From Pseudogymnoascus destructans (taxonomy: Eukaryota; Ascomycota; Leotiomycetes; Thelebolales; Thelebolaceae): DNA of 64,000 bases. A model generated the notes under the pieces. It made no database searches, was not told the DNA's origin, and saw only the letters and a list, made by a program, of their open reading frames with translations. The position numbers and the translations under genes were made by a program. The stretch's first letter is position 1; the number at the start of each line of letters is the position of its first letter. Where the stretch lies: NCBI RefSeq assembly GCF_001641265.1, contig NW_020167527.1, forward strand, positions 992,001 to 1,056,000, given 5' to 3'. Shown piece after piece: positions 27,302 to 37,763 of the stretch.

Positions 27302-28455
27302 CTTGGGTGTGGGGTTGTGAAGAGAGAGAGGTGAAGGGCTTGTGAAGAAGACTGAAGGTTCTACTTCCCGTAGTAGTAAGGAAGATGGATGTCAAAAGTC
27401 TATCTGACTTTCTGAAGAGTAGATGGGAGTTTTTGAAGGAGGAGGAGATGATGGAAGAAGAGGGAGAATAAGGGAGAAAGAAGGAGAAGAAGAAGAAGAG
27501 AAGACGAAGAAAGAGGGGGCGGGGCGGTGAGATGTAGTCGAGTAGAGTACTAGAGTAGACCAGATTTTCGGAGGGGTAAGTTAATTGTTTTGGTTATTGT
27601 GATGGTGGGGGGTCTTTTTTGGCTCCTGGGTCGGGAGGCGAGAGGGCGTGGGTGATTGCGTGATTCGTCAAAATGCCCGATACCCGTTAAATAATAGAGG
27701 AAGGGGGTGGAGGGGTGGAGGGGTGGAGGGGGGTTGTGGGGTGTTTGAGGGCTATGGTAGGTTGGCGGGTATGGGCGGGTTTGGTTGGAGGGGTGATGTC
27801 GCTCAAAAACGTTTTATTAGGATAGGTTAAGGTACGGATATGAGCTGTAGGGTTGGTCTGTAGTCCATTCGTGAGATGAAGCTTTATCGGGTTTGAAGGA
27901 GAAGACTCGTGGTGCGTTTGGTATTTTTTGGTGAGGTGAGGTGAGTGAGGCGATGTAAAAAATATGTCACTGTCACACATGAATTAAAAAAACAAAAGTA
28001 GTCTCAATTAATTAACGGGGCGACCGGTAATATTACACACTCGTTCCTGAAATATGTACGAGCGAGACCGTTTACTTTCCTCTCCGACAGTAGTACTAAA
28101 ATGCTCCGATATGCCCTCAAAAGCCCTAAAAGCCTCAAAAGGGTAGGGACGATCTTCTTAAGTTTCCAATTGCTGTTATGGCAAGCACGATAAAGTACGA
28201 TACAATATAATACAATACAATATAATACAATACAATATAATACAATACAATATAATACAATACATACAATCTTTCATCAAAATGGAAGGAGCGCTGCTCG
28301 TTCGTTCCTGCCAGTACAGTGCGTGCGATGTTTGTAGCTTCGTTGGTCCATTTCTCTCTGTCCATAACCCTTCCAGCCTCTTCTTTTTGCGTTTTTTTTC
28401 TGTTAGACCTACTCTCACTGTTTTCTTTTATTGTCTGTCATCTACAGATTGAGCC
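27302..28455. other. Divergent promoter region between MET6 and the 899-residue gene
   Basis: A purine-rich tract on the plus strand (GAAGAAGAAGAAGAG and similar, 27415-27520) lies upstream of MET6. G-rich GGGTGGAGGGG repeats occur at 27705-27735, and an AT-rich microsatellite at 28201-28269. TGTCATCTACAG just before the start at 28456 resembles an intron acceptor, so the 899-residue gene may have a 5'-UTR intron. Confidence 0.5.
28201..28269. repeat. Microsatellite of TACAA/TATAA units
   Basis: About four and a half copies of a 15-bp unit (TACAATATAATACAA) stand in tandem upstream of the 899-residue gene. Confidence 0.9.
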
Positions 28456-31213
28456 ATGAGAGGCAATACATGTTGCATTTCTCCTGGGCCTCCTTCGCCA
28501 GACGGCAGGCCGCCCCGCCTAGTCGATCCCGTCTCGGTGCATCCGCAGGCATCGGGAAACGCACTGTCATGGAGTTCCCGATTTTCAAAATCAGAAGACG
28601 CAGCGGAACTGCACGCCATTTTCAAAGGTGACAATCTCGACGACGAGAATGCGTCGACTTTGAAGAGACGTCGTGCTGGCCGATCAAAGCTACAAAAACG
28701 CTTCTCACGCGACTCGACTCTTACGAACCAGAGATCCCGAACATCGACTGTTGCAATTAGCGAAGAGGAAGTCACACGCCGTGAAGAGGTGAGGCGTATT
28801 CGTGCTAAGTGGTTACAAGAAGAACTTGGAGACATACGTGTTTACGACGAGGATGCGACACCTCTCTGCTCCAGCCCGCTCGGACAGGCATCGAAAGGTG
28901 CAGGTAATGACTCAGATGAAGCCTCTCAGGACGATCCAGTAAATGATATTATCAATGCTTATTCCAGCCATCGTGTCAATCCGGGTAACAATCAACCGCT
29001 CCCATCTCGCAAAATGGTTGTCGACACACCACACAGAGCAGACTCAACTCATGGAGAGCCAGAAACCCCCTTACCTCCCGCTCTGAATCCCAAGAATATG
29101 CCAAAAATCGGCGATACATTAGTGGAGCGTACCTCTTGGAGGCTATCGTTCACATCTCCCCAGCGGGCCAGATGCTTGCGTGCGCTGAGTCTATCCAATC
29201 CCGAAGACCAGAGCACAAACAATGCCAACCTAACGGTGCCTACCTCTGAGCCTCCGCGCTCCCCTGGAAAGAAGAAGGAGTGGCTGAGCAGCGGAAATCG
29301 ACGGCCCCTGGAAGCTCAACATTCCAGTGCGACCTCAGATGAACTAACTTCAGGACCTCAAATTCCGGAAAAGGCATCGGCAATCCCGCTCCATGAGATG
29401 CAAATCTCCCAGCGCTTGGCGTCTACAGGCACTTACATTCCACAGCAGCAGTCATCTGAGTACAAGGACATAACCCTGGACGGCGAACCTGTAAGTCCCG
29501 AAGATGGGTTTCGAGAAATTAACACCCGAAGATCTCGATATTTTCGCAACATTTCTGGCTCAGCCTTCAGTGAAAGCAAGGTTCCAAGAACTTGGGGTCA
29601 GGTTCTAGGCGATGGAACTTCATCATCGCATAAGTCACGCGTTAAATATAGTCCCGGGCAAAACCACGAGTCATCACAAGGGCCAGAGTTATCGCTAACC
29701 ATTATGGAAGGTCAGAATATCGTGCCAAGTTACTTGCGGGGTGAGGGAAGCTTTATTTTCACTGACATGGGCAATTTGTTGATTCTATGATTCTCTAGTT
29801 CCGCGCATTGTAATAACGAAGCCGGACGACGAGTTGGACGATATCGACCCCGTGAACAGAAGACACCAACAGCACAGAGGAGAAGGCTACTTGTCAAGGG
29901 AAGGCGAAAGTCGTATAATATACCCTCTACCCTCCACCTCACCCAATGCCGATGTGAACGAATATATGGGAAACCCGGAGTGCTCGGGAGCTCTCGATTC
30001 ACCTGTGATGAATAAGCGTCAACTCTCTACGCCATTAACTAGCAAATTCTCGGAAGACTTCGACGAACCAGGCTCTAAATCCAGCTTTCGGTCATCGGTT
30101 TTATCATCAATGAGGCACTCGGTGCTTGGAAGGCTCACCAGAAGCTTTGATGGCGAAGGTTCTCCCGATTCAGTCGCCACTGAGCGGCAATCTGGTCAGC
30201 ATAAAGCGAGACCTGCTAAAAGCGGAACCCCCGCTCGAACCACATCGAGAAAGGAATCGGTATCGCTAGACCGCTCGAAAAGCTATTCAATGGAGAGCGC
30301 GGAAATAATGTGGACGAAGGCGTTCCGTCAGTCAATCGATGGAAACTCGCGTGGTGCCGAATCTGGAGAAAGGCACCCAAGTCCGGTTGGGAAACAGAGC
30401 AAGCTTGACGGAAATGCTAATAACAAACATGCGAAGAGAAACGAACAGACATTGACCGATGAAACAGATAGTTCCAGACGCTCTTCTCGAAGCAATCGGT
30501 CGAGTGTTGTGATACCGCCAGAGTCCTGGGCTAATTTCCCGAGTCACAATTGTGAAAGCCGTTGTGGGAGTATTGGGGCCGACAATGACGTTGCCAAGTC
30601 TGATTTCGCTATGAGGGAGCTCCTTGATGGATTGCATCAAGATACCTCGGCCAATAAGAAACCACAGCAGAAACATCAGGAAGAATCTCCTCGCAAACAT
30701 ATTACTGGAAGGCTAACTACGAAAGTGCGGACGTCCGTTGACAGATTGCTCAGCAAACAGACTAAAGCATCCGGTGACACAGTATATGGCCTCCACCCCA
30801 GTGCAAGTGCAAACAAGGCGTTGGGAGATCTCAAAGCCGAAATACTATCTCGCAGCCCTTGTCGCGATAAGAACCACAACTCGGTGCAACCCGAGACCAG
30901 TAAGCCGATATACCAAGGAATACCTGATGCAGCCAAAATCCCTCGCCGTGGCAGCATGGATGATCTCCTTGAAAGAAAAGGGACAGACGACGACCTTCTC
31001 AGTCCAGAAGTGAAGGCAAAAACCAACCGTGCGAAGCGCAGAGAGAAGTACAAAACGTGGAGTGGCCGCGACAAGAGCCACATGGCGGATATGATGGCAT
31101 TGAGGCAGAGCACGGTGGATTTCATGAAGCATGCACGGGTTATGGAGGGGGTAGAGAGGGAGAGGGCGTTGAGGGCTGCGGATGAGGTGTTGGAGAGGAG
31201 TGTGGTGCGTTAG
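28456..31213 (+). CDS. Uncharacterised fungal protein, 899 residues
   Basis: Exons 28456-29740 and 29799-31213 flank a 58-bp intron (GTGAGG...TTCTCTAG). The two frames join exactly through a Gly/Val codon. A TGA lies just upstream of the ATG in frame, supporting this start. The protein is polar, low in hydrophobic residues and probably largely disordered. It has a basic N-terminal segment (STLKRRRAGRSKLQKRF), a charged EEEVTRREEVRRIRAKWL helix followed by DEDATPL, many Ser-Arg/Ser-Pro stretches, and a helical basic C-terminus (KAKTNRAKRREKYKTWSG ... RQSTVDFMKHARVMEGVERE). No signal peptide, membrane segment or catalytic motif is seen. I do not recognise a family. The composition would fit a scaffold or nuclear regulator, but that is inference only. 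Confidence 0.85.
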
Positions 31214-32471
31214 GCTAGGGTGGGGTGCTGAGGTGGCTGGGAGTTGGTTTCGGGGGCGTTGCCTGTGGGACTGTTATACTTTTTGTGAATGCTAATGAGG
31301 TGGTTGTAGGAGTATTGGTTGATAGCAGAGATTATGGTATAAAGTTTGTTGAGGGAGATTTCATAAATTGTCTGTGTAGAGATAGGGAAATCAAATATGT
31401 TATGGGTAGCTCGGTGTTTGTCGATCTCCATTCAGCAACTTGGAGTTTCTGCAAGTCATATTACGCTATATGGTTCAAACCATGGGAAGCGAGGGATAGA
31501 TACTCAGACATGAGGCATAGCTCTTGATAACCTATGTGGTATTTCTGCGCTATAAATACTAACTTATCCGATTTCATAATTTCGTTAATGCCCCCCCCTT
31601 GCCCCAAACTTCCTGGGCGTCTCTCCACAACCATCCATTTCATGGTTACTGAACTTGCCAATACGGGTTTCAGCTTCCTACCTTTAGGAAAGTCCGCACA
31701 GAGTTTCTATCTGGAATTTATGCCTACATATCCACATCAGCAAGCTTCCTCCCATCTTTTCTAGAATAAAGGGAGAAATGTACAGCGAGGAAATAGTAAA
31801 CACTATAACACTTTACAGGATAAGAACCAAACGAGTAAAGAAGGCGAAAGTTATCTTTATAACAATTCAAGTTATGATACGTGTTCGTCCCCCACCTGGC
31901 ACACATCAGCACGAGACCCGACTTAACTTTCGACAATTACAGTAACTATTCTGCAGTTCTACTTTTAGACTGTCTTTCCTCTCCTTCCATGCTGCCAGTT
32001 GCTGTCAAATCCAAAGTCAGTATTGGTTTCTCACCGGGATATGCATGAGATGAAACGTCTCATGGGACGGGCTGGTGATGATGATTACCGATTGGGGAAA
32101 CATCGCAACCGTGGGGTAGCTCCCCACTAACTTAAGAAAATATGGAAGCTGGCATCGCCGAAAGGACGAAGTGCGGCGCATTTGTTTGTCTCACTCAAAT
32201 CCCGGGGCTGTCACCACACCACTCAGTGGTCATTCCTTCCATTTTTAGTTATTAATGGTGCGGGGACAATGCTACATACAAATGGAACTCCAACGCAGCA
32301 TCCGAGACTTCGCGGCATGGGTGGATCGGCCCTGCGGCGGGGTTGATATAACACGCCGAAACTAAGGCCGGAGAAGCTCCGCTCGTGGGGGAATGCAATC
32401 GCACTTCAATGGCCCTTTCTCTTTCTTGAAATACATAAAACAATCCTACGGGCAATAATTACTCTAGGGAA
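31214..32471. other. Intergenic region without a recognisable gene
   Basis: This is the 3' flank of the 899-residue gene and the presumed original promoter of the GH3 gene, whose first piece starts at 32472. Short frames only; nothing with recognisable motifs. Confidence 0.5.
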
Positions 32472-32722
32472 TGGCTCAAGAAAACACAGAACCACCGACG
32501 CCACCGTCGCCGATTGAAACCCTCGACGTTGAGGCGGTACTCTCGAAGCTCAGGCTGGGATTGATTTTTGGCACACAAAGGCAATTCTAAAGCATGGAAT
32601 CCCCTCGCTTCGGTTTACTAATGGACCAACGGCATCAGAGGCACTCGATTCTTCAACGGCGTGCCGGCGGCCTGCCTTCCATGTGGTACTGCGCTTGGTG
32701 CAACATGGAATGTCCCACTGCT
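32472..32722 (+). pseudogene. GH3 beta-glucosidase piece A: N-terminus
   Basis: The ATG at 32472 starts MAQENTEPPTPPSPIETLDV then EAVLSKL. After a deletion of roughly ten codons it continues in another frame as GIDFWHTKAI and GIPSLRFTNGP, then, after a one-base loss, GTRFFNGVPAACLP and GTALGATWNVPLL. This is the GH3 N-terminal order up to the point where piece B (LMGKETIAKGAH, 749) should follow; about five residues are missing between them. At about 32722 it meets the end of piece C tail-to-tail (CCACTGCTC then the reverse complement of the VGYR codons). Confidence 0.85.
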
Positions 32723-33122
32723 CGGTATCCCACGTAGATATCCTCGCCGTACAGGACGCGACCATGCGATGAGCTGTAGTTGAGGAAGGCGGGGTTATCT
32801 TCGTTACGAACGGGGAAAGAGAGAGGCAGCTTCCATGATGGGTTGACATCTCCGAACAGCACATCGGCGATGGCGTTGCCAGTCTCATTGCCACCATACC
32901 ATGCTTGCGCTAAGCTCGAGACTTTGTCGGCCCACGGCATTCGGACTGGGCATCCAGACTGGATAACGACGACTGTGTTAGGGTTGGCATCTGCAACTGC
33001 GGAAATCAGGTCGTTCGTACGGCCGGGAAGATCCATGTGCTCCCGATCATGTCCCTCTTGCTCCCAGTCCTTGTTAAGGCCGGCGCAGATCACGACTTGG
33101 TCGACGCTCTTTGCTAACGCTA

Positions 33123-35042
33123 CTCGGTGTTCCACCCACTCGCTTCGCTCGTAGGTGGCGACAGCAAGATGTGCGACACATAAAACGAAGAAAAAGACGC
33201 CTTATATAGCAACTATATAACTATATAATTAAAACATAAAATCAATAGAACTACTATCACTATCGCTACTGCCACTATCGCTACTACTGTCACTTTGATC
33301 CTTACTATACCGTAAAATTATCACTTTTGATTTCAACCCTTCCTTCTTCCGCTCTGTTACCCGCTTCCTCTCAACCTTACGCTCTTCAATTTCGATTTTA
33401 CGTGCTTGCGCTTGTAGCTGCTTTACTACTTGGTCCGATTCCCTTGCTGCTCTTGCGTCTGCTTTTGCTTGCAACTTTGCTTCCTTCTCTTCCCGCGTGC
33501 ATCTGATGCATATAACTGCCCTCCTTTCTTTAGTGGTTTCCGTGACCTTGCCTTTGCTGCCTTCTGCTCTACTGCACGTAAAGTCATAATATCTAGCTCA
33601 GTCTTATAGAGCTCTGCCCGGTGTAGAACAACTGTAGTTCCACGTGCAAATGATTGAAACCCTTCTCTTGAAGGCGATGAGAAAGCTTCCTCTGCTCTCT
33701 TCTGCCAATGTTCAACCGCTTGCACACTTTGCATAGTTGTTTTCGGTGTTGAGATAATATTATATGAAGCAAATGGCTCATAATCAGGTGTTTGATTCCG
33801 AGTCTCTTGTATCTTGTCAATTACAAGTGGGGGATTATATGGATATAGTCCTGCATTTCTCCAACCAGATTGAATTGTACGGACAGTTAGAGATTGCCAT
33901 CGGATTTGCGGGAGGTTTGAAAGGAACGTACGTAGCTTATACTCATAGTCGTAGCTACGTACTGCTTGATCAAGTGCCTTTTAATGAAAGTGTTTGCACT
34001 GCTTAAAAACCTCTACATCAAGAGGTTGTAATAGATGTGTTGTATGAGCAGGAAGGCAGCAAATAACAATGTTATGCTCTTCTGCTAATGTAAGAAAGCG
34101 CTCTGTTTATGAGAGTCATGGCCATCAAGTAATAAGAGGCGAGTATCATCTGGTGCCATATGCTCTGCAGATAGTTGGATAAATGCATAAGGTATTAGAT
34201 TGCAATGTCGTCGTTTGAATACCCGCTCTCATTTACAATAATGAGAGCATTTGGCTCAAGGTCATCATTGTACCATGAATCCATATGAAGTTTGCCAGGG
34301 ATAATGATAGCTTCTGCAAGTGCAGCACCACTTGCATTTACTCCTATCAACAGTCCACTGCTTTACACCGATTGGTATAATAACAGCCGTAGACTTATAA
34401 CACCCAATCATATAGCCTGTCTCATCAACATTCCATAAATTATATGGCTTAATGTTATGTTTCGTAATAAGGGCGTTATATGTGAGAAAGAATTCCTCAA
34501 ACACCTCTTTCTTTTGTGCTTGCTTCTGATGTGTATTTAATGTCTTCAGGTGAATTGTATGAAATTCGGGGTGTGCTTTTAGAAAGCGTTGTAGCCACCA
34601 TTGTGATGGTATTGTACGATTAGGTCGTAAGTCTGCAACTGCCCGTAGTATCATAGATCGGTTGGCAGGGACCCCGCGCTCAAGTTGGTCGTATATGAAT
34701 TGACAGACTGCAGTCTCTTGCGATTGAGATAAGACTCAATTGCTACCTCCGTGGGGTAATTGAGGAGACGTAGTACTCGTAATACGACGTCGGAGTGTCT
34801 CACGGTTGACATTGAATTTATTTGCAACCCAAGCAATTGTATATGTACTTGGTTGTTTTAAGAAGAACTGTTGGGCGAGCAATCATAGTAGGATCGTTAT
34901 TTTGAGGCATTGTAGATACTATGTTATGAATAATACTATTATTTTCTCTATATATCAAAATAGCGGTGTACGCACATCTTGCTGTCGCACGCACAACTTG
35001 CTGTTGCCACCTACGAACGAAGCGAGTGGGTGGAACACTGAG
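33123..35042 (-). mobile_element. Pogo-type transposon (1920 bp) inserted at TA inside GH3 piece C
   Basis: The terminal inverted repeats are about 46 bp, beginning CTCGGTGTTCCACCCACTCG (left) and CTCAGTGTTCCACCCACTCG (right), with about four mismatches that are all transitions. TA flanks both sides (33121-33122 and 35043-35044). Deleting the element and one TA restores GCAGTAGCGTTAGC, encoding AVALA, in frame. The insertion site is therefore exact. Confidence 0.95.
33230..34900 (-). pseudogene. Degenerate pogo/Tan1-type transposase within the GH3 insertion
   Basis: Minus-strand blocks: an N-terminal DNA-binding remnant (VLRLLNYPTEVAIESYL, about 34700-34830); a CENP-B-like block with the first catalytic Asp (WWLQRFLKAHPEF; LWNVDETGYMIG, 34265-34654); and the C-terminal basic coiled region (VEHWQKRAEEAFSS, RAEQKAAKARSRK-like, 33230-33734). 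Frameshifts and stops separate the blocks. Confidence 0.75.
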
Positions 35043-35515
35043 TACTGCCTTCTCAATCTCCTCTGTCGGGTCAATCACTCTGGCGCCACCAATCCTTATC
35101 CCACCGCCTCCAGATGATACAACGCCGTCAGAATCGCTGAGCTTGGAGGTGACGCCACTGGGGTATTCGACTTTGATTTTATAAGTCTGCCCAGCCTTAA
35201 GGTTCTTCACGCACACTTCTTCTATCGTACCGACATTAAAGAAGCTTCCACTGCTTCGCTGCACCGTTTCACAGGAAAAGTTTGCCGGTTCTGTTGACTG
35301 TCAAGCCAAATTCAAAGTCTCCGTCCTCATCTGGAGTGAAGAAGCCTTCAACATCTGTCCAGTAGAGATCTTCCATGAGTTTCGGGTGATAATAATCGAC
35401 GAGATACATGTAAGTATCAGCAAGGTGGATGACGTCGACCGGCTCTGGGTCAGCGTGGTCAATAGTTTTCTCGTTATCCCGTTCAACGGCACTAACTGCC
35501 GTTCGTTATCGCCTA

Positions 35516-37345
35516 CAGTATTATCTCGTTAAGTTGATGTAATTGGTCATGCATAAATATATCGAGTTATAGTAATATCGAGTTAGAAAGTGACCTGAAG
35601 AAGACCCGAAGTAGCCCCTCAGCTAAACCATATATCCATCCAACGTGCCTTGAACCAACTCATAAAGAGCGCAAAAATGATGCTGGATCCGTGATGCCAC
35701 TATTCTCAGATTCTGAGAACTCAATCAGAACTTGGAGGGCTTGTACAGCATTCTGTGTGGTGAGCACAGGATGCTGGGGCTCCTCATCGTCATCATCTTG
35801 AGCATCGGAAACCTGTATATATGGAGCCATCGCCTCCTGTAGAATTGTGTCCTCATCTAAGCCTTCCTCCACCTCTTGCATTCCCTCCTCCGCTGGATTC
35901 AAAAAGTTCGAAAGGTCCATAGCGTCTGATATATGACCAGCTTGTTGTACTCGAGTATATAAGTCGTTTAGAACAGGGAGTGGGTGTATAGGAAGCTGTA
36001 TTGGGCGTAAAAGAATTGTGCTTTTTCGAAAGCAATTGTAGATAGTCGTATTTGTAACGTCATGATGCCATGATCGAATAAGCCAGCAAATTGCAAAGTG
36101 TATTGTCATTGTTTTGATTGGATCCAGGTTGTTGCTAAAAGATTCGAGCATGAACTCGAGCCATTGCCGACGATAATAGCTTTTTAAAGAGGCTATAATA
36201 CCTTGATCGAGAGGTTGATATCGACTGGTCGCATTTGGAGGAAGCCAGATAATTCATATATTTGGAGGAGGAGGCGTCGATTCCACTGCAGCGATATAGG
36301 CTGAGAAGTTATCCATTGTAAGCAGTATAGAACGTGACGTACCAATATGAGTATAGAAAGCATTTAGCCAATCTGCCATAACAAATTGATTCATCCAAGC
36401 CTTCTTATTCCACCTCCAAACCCCACCCATTGCCCCTACATCAACGTGTTGTAAAGCTCGAGGCTTTTTAGCCTTTCCAATAAACCAAAGAGGAAGTCGA
36501 TCTGTTCCAGCAGCATTAACACAAATGGCTACTGATATGCGTGCTTTGTCCTTCTTCTGTCCTGGAGTTGATAATGTTGTAAAGCCCTTTGAAGGGCTCA
36601 TCCTCCAGTAAAGCCCAGTCTCATCCATGTTGTAAATATTGTCCTCTAAAAATTCCCCCTCAATAGTTTGTATAGCCTTCATTTGTTCTTCTGCAGTGAC
36701 ACCAATAGATCCAGCTTCGCCATGTAGAGTTCGATATAATATATTATGCCGTTGTCGAAACTTTACGATCCATCCGTAGCTAAATTCTGGCGTAGGTAGT
36801 CCACGGTATTGTGGTAGCTGATTCCAGATAATCTTCGCCTTTGATTGTAAGATTTCTGTAGTTGTAATGCCGCCACGCTCTTCAATAAGCCTCTGCCAGT
36901 CGTAAAGAGCAGCTTCTAATTCAGGCCAGGCGACAGCGCAGCGACGCTGAGCTTTAGAGCTGTTTGTTTCCAGAGTATTAGAAGTAGCGTCAAGGTCCAA
37001 AAATTGAGAGCTAAGGGATTCTGAGACTGTAGATTGGCTAAGTCGACGATTGTATTTCCTGAGGAACCACTGTATAGTGGCCTTTTGTGTAGGTTTCGGA
37101 TGGTGAGATTGATGCCAGGTTCGGAGGGCTTTTCGCTGTTTGAGAGACATAGAATGGAGCTTTTTCGAAGGCATTTTGAAGGTATTCTAAGAGTAGTCCA
37201 GTAATTAGTGTAAGTCGATAATTGGGAAAAGGGACTCAATATTGTGTGTATCGTGATTTGTATGACGAATGGAAGGATCCGAAGAAAGTTATCAAGTTAT
37301 CCAGAAAATCGACTAATCATGTATCAACTTAACGAGATAATACTG
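35516..37345 (-). mobile_element. Pogo-type DNA transposon, copy 2 (1830 bp)
   Basis: It has the same CAGTATTATCTCGTTAAG terminal repeats as copy 1, flanked by TA (35514-35515 and 37346-37347). It is almost identical to copy 1 throughout, apart from a 42-bp deletion near 35660 and the absence of the two solo LTRs. Left of it is GH3 piece C plus about 26 bp of transposon-like sequence; right of it is a Mutator fragment. Confidence 0.93.
35660..37174 (-). pseudogene. Pogo/CENP-B-type transposase of copy 2
   Basis: It starts at 37174 (MPSKKLHSMSLKQ) and carries the same domains as copy 1: HTH, CENP-B-like, NMDETGLYW, LTMDNFSAYIAA, then TGA near 36252, then WLPPNATSRYQPLDQGI. The TGA is at exactly the same codon as in copy 1. 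After SDAMD it runs on uninterrupted into NFLNPAEEGMQEVEEGLDED and the acidic tail, which copy 1 has lost to LTR insertion. The 42-bp deletion near the 3' end truncates the last residues. Confidence 0.88.
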
Positions 37346-37347
37346 TA

Positions 37348-37751
37348 GATTCTGCCGCATTTAGTCAGCATTGCTGGCCCCATGCCTCACTGTAGCCAAC
37401 CATGTTTCCCGCCTATAGGTCCCACAGTGGAGGCCAAGAAGGGAAAGGTTCTAGAAGGAGGACCCACGGAGGAGAGTTGGGGGGGAGAGGGAGCTTCTGG
37501 TGTTGGGCGCTGCTCTACTTGTGGGGAGCAGGGCCACAATATGAGAAGCTGCTTAGTGCCCGCATGAGTAGGGCGCTTTCATGAGTATGGTGGGAGCAAG
37601 GTCAGTGGAGCAGCAGTGTCAAATGGGACATCAGGGTCAATGGAGTCACAGAGGAAACCGAAGGTGGCAGCAGGGTATATAAATCTTTTATTAAAGCTCA
37701 GGGTATATGAATCTTTACAGGGGTGGTGAAGGGTATATAGATCTTTTGCCC
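37348..37751 (+). mobile_element. 3' fragment of a Mutator-like element (zinc knuckle plus terminal repeat)
   Basis: The plus strand encodes GRCSTCGEQGHNMRSCLVPA before a stop near 37565, the zinc-knuckle end of a MULE transposase (compare CGTCGEPGHNARTC in the intact element). Terminal sequence GGGTATATAGATCTTTTGCCC follows at about 37731-37751, with two upstream partial repeats of the same motif. The rest of the element is missing; pogo copy 2 lies directly to its left. Confidence 0.7.
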
Positions 37752-37763
37752 TAAAATTATATA

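Larger units (their letters stand above)
32723..35487 (-). pseudogene. GH3 beta-glucosidase piece C: PA14 insert and C-domain, split by a transposon
   Basis: On the minus strand the piece starts near 35487 with DNEKTIDHADPEPVD and DTYMYLVDYYHPK. The PA14 part follows (FFTPDEDGDFEFGL, then KNLKAGQTYKIKVEYPSG), then VIDPTEEIEKAV. A 1920-bp pogo-type element is inserted here. It resumes as ALAKSVDQVVICAGLN, DREHMDLPGR, VVVIQSGCPVRMPW, GDVNPSWKLPLSFP and RVLYGEDIYVGYR, ending at about 32723. The order is that of PA14-containing fungal GH3 beta-glucosidases. The piece begins beside transposon sequence at 35488-35513 and is inverted relative to piece A. Confidence 0.88.

Noticed and set aside
28201..28418. 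Tyr/Ile/Leu-repeat membrane peptide encoded on the minus strand
   Set aside because: It is simply the translation of an AT-rich microsatellite.
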